From: Akkermansiaceae bacterium | Lineage (GTDB): Bacteria; Verrucomicrobiota; Verrucomicrobiia; Verrucomicrobiales; Akkermansiaceae | Length of the DNA stretch: 10,760 nucleotides | Assembly (NCBI GenBank): GCA_028293225.1 | Contig: JAQGPE010000343.1 | Coordinates: 1 to 10,760, forward strand | Direction of reading: 5' to 3' | Part shown: positions 1 to 5,706 of the stretch, piece after piece | Numbering within the stretch: the stretch's first letter is position 1 | How the letters are laid out: every line of letters begins with the position of its first letter | Notes under the pieces: model-generated | Told to the model about the DNA's origin: nothing | Databases searched by the model: none | The model's input: only the letters and a program-made list of their open reading frames with translations | Translations under genes and position numbers: made by a program

Positions 1-1
1 C

Positions 2-622
2 CTGCGCAATGAGATGGGCGAGTCGAAGCGCTTCCTGGACGAGAAATTCAACATCCGGGTCAACACCTACGCCTATCCCGGCGGCTTTCACACCGACGAG
101 ATGTTCCCGCTGGCGAAGGAACTCGGCTATACCCAGCTCTTCACCGTCATCCCCGGCAAGATCCGCCGCAGCAGCAATGATCTGCTCCTGCCGCGCTACA
201 TCGTCATGGGCACCCACGACAGCGTCTTCGACATGGGCGTGTCCTTCAACGAGACGGCTCTCAAGCCGACGAAACCCGGCGAAGTGAACGTCGCGCCGGC
301 CCGCCAGACCACGCCCTATCCGGTCTCTCCGGAACCGGGAGCCGTGGTCGATACGCGGGTGCCGCTCGTTACCGCCGACCTCTCGACCGTCACCGACATG
401 GAGCCGAAGAGCCTGGTGATGCGCATCAGCGGCTTCGGCGAAGTTCCGGCGTTCTTCGATCCCGACAAGAAGACCCTCACCTGGAAGATCAACCGTCCCC
501 TGCGCAGCGCCAGCTGCCAGGTGGCGATCACCTGGCGCGACGCCAAAGGCAAGGCCCCCGAACTGCCCCTGCGCTGGACCTTCAATATCGACACCGAGGC
601 GGCCTACACCCCGCAGGAGTGA
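2..622 (+). CDS. Polysaccharide deacetylase (CE4/NodB-like), C-terminal part
   Basis: The frame is open from base 2 and ends in TGA at 620-622, so this is the last 206 residues of a gene that starts left of the window. An ATG at 14 is in frame but lies inside the conserved domain and is not a real start. The segment containing YAYPGGFH, followed by LAKELGYTQLFTVIPG and LLLPRYIVMG, matches the last strands of a NodB-homology fold, where the 'YPxG' motif lines the active site. The metal-binding motifs of this family lie upstream and are not visible. After about residue 85 a Pro-rich linker leads to a beta-rich domain of about 95 residues (ISGFGEVPAFF, LTWKINRPL, CQVAITW, LRWTFNI) that looks Ig-like. 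The family removes N- or O-acetyl groups from cell-wall or extracellular polysaccharides; the substrate cannot be told here. ffh follows 75 bases downstream on the same strand, probably as a separate unit. Confidence 0.82.
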   Translation: MRNEMGESKRFLDEKFNIRVNTYAYPGGFHTDEMFPLAKELGYTQLFTVIPGKIRRSSNDLLLPRYIVMGTHDSVFDMGVSFNETALKPTKPGEVNVAPARQTTPYPVSPEPGAVVDTRVPLVTADLSTVTDMEPKSLVMRISGFGEVPAFFDPDKKTLTWKINRPLRSASCQVAITWRDAKGKAPELPLRWTFNIDTEAAYTPQE

Positions 623-637
623 AAATTCCGGATTCCC

Positions 638-697
638 TCCGGCCCTTTTCCCGTTCAAGTTCCCCGCCCTCCCACCGCTCTTTCCCGCCTTCCGTCC
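638..697 (+). other. Pyrimidine-rich leader before ffh
   Basis: Almost every base in the 60 bases before the ffh ATG is C or T; the last 15 bases contain 13 pyrimidines. No GGAG, AGGA or GAGG lies within 20 bases of the start. No convincing -10/-35 pair or terminator is visible in the 623-697 gap. The leader resembles the shorter C/T-rich stretches before most other starts in this window and may be a translation-initiation feature rather than a promoter. Confidence 0.4.
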
Positions 698-2113
698 ATG
701 TTTTCCTCGCTCTCCGACTCGCTCGACAAGACCTTCCGCAACCTCCGCGGCCTCGGGAAGATCTCCGACAAGAACATCGCGGACGCCCTGCGCGACATCC
801 GCCTGGCCCTGCTGGAAGCCGATGTGGAGTTCAGCGTGGCGAAGGATTTCATCGCCCGGGTTAAGGACAAAGCCATGGGCATCGACGTGTTGAAGTCGAT
901 CAAGCCAGGCGAGCAGATCGTTAAAATCTTCCATGACGAACTGGCAGGCCTGCTCGGCGGCGACCAGGAACCTCTCAATCTGGAAGAGCCACCGACCCGA
1001 ATCCTGCTCTGCGGCCTCAACGGCGCGGGCAAGACCACCACCGCCGGCAAACTGGCGAACCGCCTGAAGAAGGCCGGCAGCAAACCGCTCCTCGTCGCCT
1101 GCGACCTTTACCGGCCGGCCGCCATCGAGCAACTCGCGACGCTGGCCAAGCAGATTGACGTGCCCGTCTACACCCCCGACGCGTCGGAAACGGACGTCGT
1201 TAAGGTCGCTGGCGATGCCCTCAAGTGGGCGGAGACCCAGAACCACACCGTCATCATTTTCGACACCGCCGGGCGTCAGGAGCTGGATGAGCGCCTGATC
1301 GCCGAGCTCAAGCGCCTGCACACCTTCCTGAACCCGAAGGAAACGCTGCTCGTCGCCGATGCCGCCACCGGCCAGCAGGCCGTTTCGGTCGCCCGCCATT
1401 TCGACGAAGCGGTCGGCATCACCGGCATCATCCTGACCAAGCTCGACGGCGACGCCCGCGGTGGCGCGGCCCTGTCGATGCGCTCCGTCACCGGCAAGCC
1501 GATCAAGTTCGCCGGTGAGGGCGAGAAGCTCGACCAGCTGTTCGAATTCCATCCCGGCCGCATGGCGGACCGTATTCTCGGCATGGGCGACATCGTCACC
1601 ATGGTCGAGCAGGTCGCCTCCAAGCTCGACGAGAAGGACGCCATGAAATCGATGGCCCGTCTCGCCGAGGGCAAGTTCGATTTCTACGATTTCCTGGATC
1701 AGATGAAGATGATCCAGAAGCTCGGCGACCTGAAGGGTCTGATGGGCCTGATGCCGGGCTTCAACAAGATCAAGAAGCAGATCCCCGACTCCGCCTTCGA
1801 CCCCAAGCGGATGAAGCGCACCGAGGCGATCGTGCTTTCCATGACGCCCGACGAGCGCCGCCGCCCGGAGATCATCAAGGCCTCCCGCCGCGACCGCATC
1901 GCCAAGGGCTCCGGCACCAGGCTGGTGGAGGTCAATCAGCTCCTCAAGCAGTTCGGCGAAATGCGCAAGATGATGCGCTCGCCGAACAAGATGAAGAACA
2001 TGATGCAGCAGATGGGCGGCATGCCCGGCGGCGGCAATCTGGGCGGCCTCAGCGACCTGATGAAGGGCATGAAAGGGCTGAAGAACATGAAGGGCAAGTT
2101 CCCTCCGTTCTGA
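698..2113 (+). CDS. ffh: Signal recognition particle GTPase Ffh (SRP54)
   Basis: This is the 471-residue protein subunit of the signal recognition particle. It binds 4.5S RNA and the signal sequences of nascent membrane proteins, and docks with the receptor FtsY in a GTP-dependent way. All parts are present: an N-terminal helical domain (about 1-90); a G domain with P-loop GLNGAGKT at 106-113, DLYRPAA, DTAGR at 189-193, TKLD at 247-250 and GDARGGA; the FEFHPGRMADRILGMGD closing motif; and a Met-rich M domain (about 320-471) with SMTPDERRRPEII, SRRDRIAKGSG and several MM pairs for signal-peptide and RNA binding. Length is close to the family norm of about 450-480. The ATG at 698 gives the standard N-terminus (MFSSLSDSLDKTFRNLRG). 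No Shine-Dalgarno sequence precedes it. DTAGRQELDE replaces the more usual DTAGRLxxDE, a small variation. Nothing suggests loss of function. Confidence 0.97.
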   Translation: MFSSLSDSLDKTFRNLRGLGKISDKNIADALRDIRLALLEADVEFSVAKDFIARVKDKAMGIDVLKSIKPGEQIVKIFHDELAGLLGGDQEPLNLEEPPTRILLCGLNGAGKTTTAGKLANRLKKAGSKPLLVACDLYRPAAIEQLATLAKQIDVPVYTPDASETDVVKVAGDALKWAETQNHTVIIFDTAGRQELDERLIAELKRLHTFLNPKETLLVADAATGQQAVSVARHFDEAVGITGIILTKLDGDARGGAALSMRSVTGKPIKFAGEGEKLDQLFEFHPGRMADRILGMGDIVTMVEQVASKLDEKDAMKSMARLAEGKFDFYDFLDQMKMIQKLGDLKGLMGLMPGFNKIKKQIPDSAFDPKRMKRTEAIVLSMTPDERRRPEIIKASRRDRIAKGSGTRLVEVNQLLKQFGEMRKMMRSPNKMKNMMQQMGGMPGGGNLGGLSDLMKGMKGLKNMKGKFPPF

Positions 2114-2142
2114 GCGGTCACCCGTTGGTTTTCGCCCCGAAT

Positions 2143-2781
2143 ATGACGCTCGATGGACAAGGCTCCGCCGGAGCGGCTGCGGATCCATCGCAGGGATATG
2201 CCCTATTCGTCGAATCGCTGCGCGGTTCCGCGGACTACTGCCCTCCTTATGCGGATGAATTCACCGCGGACCACCGGCGGCTCCATGAATCCATCCAACC
2301 ATCCCTGCCGGGTCTCGCCGGGTTCCTCGATAGCCAGCCGGCCGGGGTGATTCAGAAACTGGCGGGCGAACTCTTGGGAAAAGATGTCGCTCCGACCGTC
2401 CACAATGTCCTCCTCGCCGAGATCGCTGCGGTCTTTTTAGAGGCCCTGGCGAAGCAGGACCCGCAGGCGGCGATGACTCTCTATGACCACCTCGAAAGCT
2501 GGTTGGCGGACCTTCCAGCTCATGAAGAGGCCCTTCAGGCGGTCCTGACTCCAATGATCCCCGGGGATCTGAAAATGGCGGCGAAATTCTTTTCCCTGAA
2601 GAGCGGAAACATCACTCGCGGCTGGAAAGGAGGAGTCGCACTGGGCGCGCTGATGGAGGCCTGCGTTTCCCAGGGCCACACGAGGACGAGCCCGGTGCTG
2701 GCCCAACTGAGCGGCCATCCCGACTATCTCGACGCCATGGATGGCTACTTCCCTGAAGAGGAAGCGGGCACCGGGAGTTGA
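2143..2781 (+). CDS. Hypothetical protein, mostly helical, 212 residues
   Basis: I do not recognise this protein. Starting at the ATG at 2143, 29 bases after the ffh stop, it has 212 residues; an upstream in-frame TTG at 2125 would add six. Neither start has a Shine-Dalgarno sequence. The middle (VIQKLAGELLG, VLLAEIAAVFLEALAKQDPQAAMTLYDHLESWLADL, EALQAVLTPM) reads as amphipathic helices with Ala/Leu heptad-like spacing. The last third contains KMAAKFFSLKSGNITRGWKGG and ends in an acidic tail (YFPEEEAGTGS). There is no signal peptide or membrane segment, so a soluble cytoplasmic protein is likely. The unbroken frame, protein-like composition and lack of a better overlapping frame support a real gene. 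It could be co-transcribed with ffh. Its stop codon at 2779-2781 abuts the decayed GH1 tail on the opposite strand. Confidence 0.6.
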   Translation: MTLDGQGSAGAAADPSQGYALFVESLRGSADYCPPYADEFTADHRRLHESIQPSLPGLAGFLDSQPAGVIQKLAGELLGKDVAPTVHNVLLAEIAAVFLEALAKQDPQAAMTLYDHLESWLADLPAHEEALQAVLTPMIPGDLKMAAKFFSLKSGNITRGWKGGVALGALMEACVSQGHTRTSPVLAQLSGHPDYLDAMDGYFPEEEAGTGS

Positions 2782-2881
2782 TATCCCGGATCAGGGTTGT
2801 CGTGGAGTGGGGCTTCAAGTCCGGACCCTGGTCGAGATCGACAAAGGAGAGGCTGAAGTCTGTATTGAGATCAAAAGCGTC
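2777..2881 (-). pseudogene. Decayed C-terminal remnant of a second GH1 gene
   Basis: Read on the minus strand, this stretch encodes DAFDLNTDF then SLSFVDLDQGPDLK, matching the end of the GH1 gene at 5560-7695 (HAFDPNTDF, GLYYVDLDKDPELK): about 15 of 25 residues are identical. At the DNA level, plus-strand 2811-2880 aligns without gaps to 5621-5690 with 57 of 70 bases identical by hand count. Similarity fades past about 2881 towards the next gene and is weak below 2811, apart from a short matching patch near 2781-2791. No GH1 catalytic region lies upstream in this orientation, because the propeller glycosidase gene occupies that place. I read it as the leftover 3' end of a duplicated or displaced GH1 gene. 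The minus-strand frame is not interrupted here but has no plausible start. Confidence 0.75.
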
Positions 2882-2945
2882 CTTCCGCCCGAAAAAGGCA
2901 CCCGGGCTCCGTCGTATCGCCAGCTGCCTCTCTCTTTCAGCCACC

Positions 2946-5531
2946 ATGTCTTTCTCACTCCGCCTTTTCGCCCTCGCTATCGCATGGGGTGCCGCCGCAT
3001 TCACCTGCGCTGAGGGCGAGGCAAGCGCTTCCCCTCCTCCGGCCGAGACCTCGAGCGGCTGGGTCAAATACGGGGACAACCCCGTCTTCGGCGGTGCGGA
3101 GCTCGGCACCTGCTTTGACCTCTCGATGTTGCAGGAGGATGGGCTCTTCAAAATGTGGTTCTCCTGGCGGCCGAAGCACGCCATCGGCTACACCGAAAGC
3201 GCGGATGGCGTTCACTGGAAGGAACCGCAGATCGTCCTGGCGCCCGACAGCCGCTACCCTTGGGAGAGCGAAGATCTCAACCGCCCCGCCATTCTCAAAA
3301 AGGACGGAGTCTATCACCTCTGGTTCACCGCCCAGGCCGGTGGCAGATCGGTGATCAGCTACGCCACCAGTCCGGACGGCGTGAACTTCTCCAGGCGCTC
3401 GGAAAAGCCCGTGCTCATTCCGGAAACGTCTTGGGAGAAGGTTGCGGTGATGTGCCCGCATGTGGAATGGGACAGCGAAGCCAAGCTTTTCCGCATGTGG
3501 TACTCCGGCGGAGAGCAGTATGAGCCGGACGCCATCGGCTATGCGACCAGCACGGATGGCGTGGCTTGGACAAAATACGCCGCCAACCCGATTTTCGCCG
3601 CCGATCCCTCCCGGCTGTGGGAGAACCACAAGGTCACCGCCTGCCAAGTCCTGCATCACGGGGACTGGTGGTACATGTTCTACATCGGCTTCGAGAATGA
3701 CAACCTCGCCCGCATCGGCATGGCCCGCTCGCGGGATGGCGTCACCGGCTGGCAGCGCCACGCCGGAAATCCGATCGCCGGACCCGGCCCGGGCAAGTGG
3801 GACAGCATCGCCGTCTACAAGCCGTTCGTCATCTTCGATCCGGCCGCAGATCTCTGGCGGCTCTGGTACAACGGACGCAACCAGGATTTCGAACGCATCG
3901 GTTTGGTCACCCATCCCGGAGAGGATCTGGGCTTTGTCGAAGACGTCGCGACGAATCCGTCCGCGGACTCTGCCGGGGCCATCCTGCGCACGGAGGATTT
4001 CCGGCATTACATCGAAAGCTTCAACGCCACCGACAATGAACTCTACCGGCAGGCCTTTCCCAACACCGCAGCCTGGGATTTCCTGTCCCGGAACGTCCCC
4101 TTTTTCGAGTGTCCCGACAAGGACCTCGAGAAGACCTGGTACTTCCGCTGGTGGACCCTGCGCAAGCATCTCAAAAAGACCGCCGCTGGCAGCTATGTCT
4201 TCACCGAGTTCCTGCCCGCCGTCCCGTGGGCCGGGAAAGAAAATACCATTTCCTGTGCTGCCGGCCATCACTTCCGCGAAGCCCGCTGGCTGCGCGATCC
4301 GCGCTATCTGAACGACTACGCCCGCTTCTGGTTCGAAGAAGGAGCCTCTCCCCGCCAGTACTCCTTCTGGGCCGCGGACTCGCTGATGCAGCAGGCGCGG
4401 GTCACCGGTGACGACTCGCTCGCGCGCTCGCTGCTGCCCGCCCTGCGCGAAAATCACGCGGCCTGGGAGCGCGAGCACCGCGATCCCAACGGCTTGCTGT
4501 GGCAGAGCGGCAACAGAGACGGCATGGAAGTTTCCGCCGCCGAGGCCGAGTTCGGGACTGACGCCCAGTATCGTTCCACCCTCAATAGCGACGTCGCAGC
4601 CGACGCGCTGGCCCTGGCTGAACTCACCACCCGGACCGGCGATGCCGCCGCGGCCGCCGGCTACCGCGCCGACGCCGCGCGCCTGATTTCCCTGAGGGAC
4701 GAAAAGCTCTGGGACACCGCGGCGGCGTTCTACAAAGTCGCGCCCCGCGAAGCCTCACCCGGCCAGCCGCTGCGCCTCGCCCACGCCCGGGAGCTGCACG
4801 GCTACACGCCATGGTATTTCGATAACACCCTGCCACCGGCGGGCCACGATCTCGCATGGGCCCAGCTTGCCGATCCGCAGGGATTTGCCGCACCCTTCGG
4901 CCCCACCACCACCGAGCAGCGTGACCCTGGCTTCCGGCTGTCCTATCAGGGACACGAGTGCCAGTGGAATGGTCCAAGCTGGCCCTATGCCACCTCCATC
5001 ACCCTCACCGCGCTGGCGAACCTGATCGAGCAGCGGGACGCCGCCTCCCTGCGCGAGACATGGTTGAAGACCTTCACCGGTTACGTGCGTTCGCAACGAC
5101 TGCGCCTGGATAACGGGACGGAGGTTCCCTGGATCGACGAAAATCTGAACCCCGCCACCGGCGACTGGATTTCCCGCACCCGCCTGAAGACCTGGGAGAA
5201 CGGCGCGTGGTCCGTCGCCAAGGGCGGCGTCGAGCGCGGCAAGGACTACAACCACTCCACCTTTGGCGATCTCGTCATCACGGGGATCGCCGGATTGCGC
5301 CCTGCGGAGGGCAGCCGTTTCGTGGTCAATCCGCTGGCGCCCGCCTCGTGGGACTACTTCTGCCTGGATCGCATCCCCTATCACGGGAAGACGCTGACCA
5401 TTCTCTACGACAGGTCCGGAACCAAGTATCTCAAAGGCACGGGTTTGATGGTCTTCGCGGACGGGCAGAAAATCGCCTCTTCGCCCACCCTGGGACGATT
5501 GGCTTGCGACCTTGCGGCTCCGGCGAAATAG
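2946..5531 (+). CDS. Secreted glycosidase: five-bladed propeller plus (alpha/alpha)6-type domain
   Basis: This 861-residue protein begins with a signal peptide (MSFSLRLFALAIAWGAAAFTCA, cleavage likely after TCA), which fixes the start at 2946. The same frame is open back to a TTG at 2778, but that part overlaps the GH1 remnant and would bury the signal peptide. Residues about 37-335 form five repeats spaced about 57-60 residues apart, each with an aromatic strand (FKMWFSW, YHLWFTA, FRMWYSG, WYMFYIG, WRLWYNG) followed by IGYTESADGVHW-type sequence. That is a five-bladed propeller like those of GH43, GH117 and GH130. Residues about 340-800 resemble the (alpha/alpha)6 barrels of GH63/GH37 and mannosylglycerate-hydrolase-like enzymes: EFLPAVPWAG, GNRDGMEVS (Asp525 a candidate acid), NSDVAADALALAEL, GHECQWNGPSWPYA (669-682) and KDYNHST (766-772). 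A C-terminal beta domain (FVVNPLAP, YDRSGTKY) follows. It probably acts on a polysaccharide or glycan outside the cytoplasm. Substrate is unknown. Confidence 0.85.
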   Translation: MSFSLRLFALAIAWGAAAFTCAEGEASASPPPAETSSGWVKYGDNPVFGGAELGTCFDLSMLQEDGLFKMWFSWRPKHAIGYTESADGVHWKEPQIVLAPDSRYPWESEDLNRPAILKKDGVYHLWFTAQAGGRSVISYATSPDGVNFSRRSEKPVLIPETSWEKVAVMCPHVEWDSEAKLFRMWYSGGEQYEPDAIGYATSTDGVAWTKYAANPIFAADPSRLWENHKVTACQVLHHGDWWYMFYIGFENDNLARIGMARSRDGVTGWQRHAGNPIAGPGPGKWDSIAVYKPFVIFDPAADLWRLWYNGRNQDFERIGLVTHPGEDLGFVEDVATNPSADSAGAILRTEDFRHYIESFNATDNELYRQAFPNTAAWDFLSRNVPFFECPDKDLEKTWYFRWWTLRKHLKKTAAGSYVFTEFLPAVPWAGKENTISCAAGHHFREARWLRDPRYLNDYARFWFEEGASPRQYSFWAADSLMQQARVTGDDSLARSLLPALRENHAAWEREHRDPNGLLWQSGNRDGMEVSAAEAEFGTDAQYRSTLNSDVAADALALAELTTRTGDAAAAAGYRADAARLISLRDEKLWDTAAAFYKVAPREASPGQPLRLAHARELHGYTPWYFDNTLPPAGHDLAWAQLADPQGFAAPFGPTTTEQRDPGFRLSYQGHECQWNGPSWPYATSITLTALANLIEQRDAASLRETWLKTFTGYVRSQRLRLDNGTEVPWIDENLNPATGDWISRTRLKTWENGAWSVAKGGVERGKDYNHSTFGDLVITGIAGLRPAEGSRFVVNPLAPASWDYFCLDRIPYHGKTLTILYDRSGTKYLKGTGLMVFADGQKIASSPTLGRLACDLAAPAK

Positions 5532-5538
5532 AAAGCCC

Positions 5539-5563
5539 CTGACGAGCGGGGATGAATCGTCAG
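5539..5563. terminator. Possible hairpin between convergent genes
   Basis: A perfect 7-base inverted repeat, CTGACGA (5539-5545) and TCGTCAG (5557-5563), encloses an 11-base loop just after the stop of the propeller glycosidase and over the TGA that ends the GH1 frame. It sits where the two halves of the window converge, so it could help stop transcription from either side. There is no T-tract on either strand, so it is not a classical intrinsic terminator. Confidence 0.3.
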
Positions 5564-5706
5564 CCCGCTGTCCCCGCCGCGATGATTTCCCGATACGTCA
5601 CCGCGTCCTTCGTCTCCTGCCGCTTCAACTCCGGATCCTTGTCGAGGTCGACATAGTAGAGGCCGAAGTCGGTGTTCGGATCGAAAGCGTGGCCCCACTC
5701 GCGGTT
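5560..5706 (-). pseudogene. GH1 C-terminal tail continuing in frame beyond TAG
   Basis: After the TAG at 5707-5709 the same reading frame continues for 48 codons and stops at TGA 5560-5562. It begins NREWGHAFDPNTDFGLYY and continues VDLDKDPELKRQETKD, ending YREIIAAG. This is the expected end of a GH1 enzyme: 'NxEW' is the glycone-binding block after WSL, and 'FGLYYVD' is the last barrel strand. The segment was clearly once part of the enzyme, or still is if the TAG is read through or is a sequence error. Without it the protein lacks the glycone-contacting Glu/Trp and the end of the barrel. Confidence 0.85.

Noticed and set aside
2162..2174. GCTCC-GCC-GGAGC hairpin after ffh as a terminator
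   Set aside because: The stem has only five pairs, no T-tract follows, and it lies inside the next coding frame.
2778..2945. 56-residue upstream extension of the propeller glycosidase from a TTG start
   Set aside because: It overlaps the decayed GH1 tail on the other strand, is Arg/Lys-rich, and would place the evident signal peptide (from the ATG at 2946) inside the protein.
2936..2949. Kozak-like GCCACCATG at the glycosidase start, hinting at a eukaryotic origin
   Set aside because: All neighbours are bacterial genes; the match is chance within a C/T-rich leader.
2955..4478. Long minus-strand open frame of 507 codons opposite the propeller glycosidase
   Set aside because: It is a GC-rich antisense shadow; the plus strand holds the propeller repeats and signal peptide.
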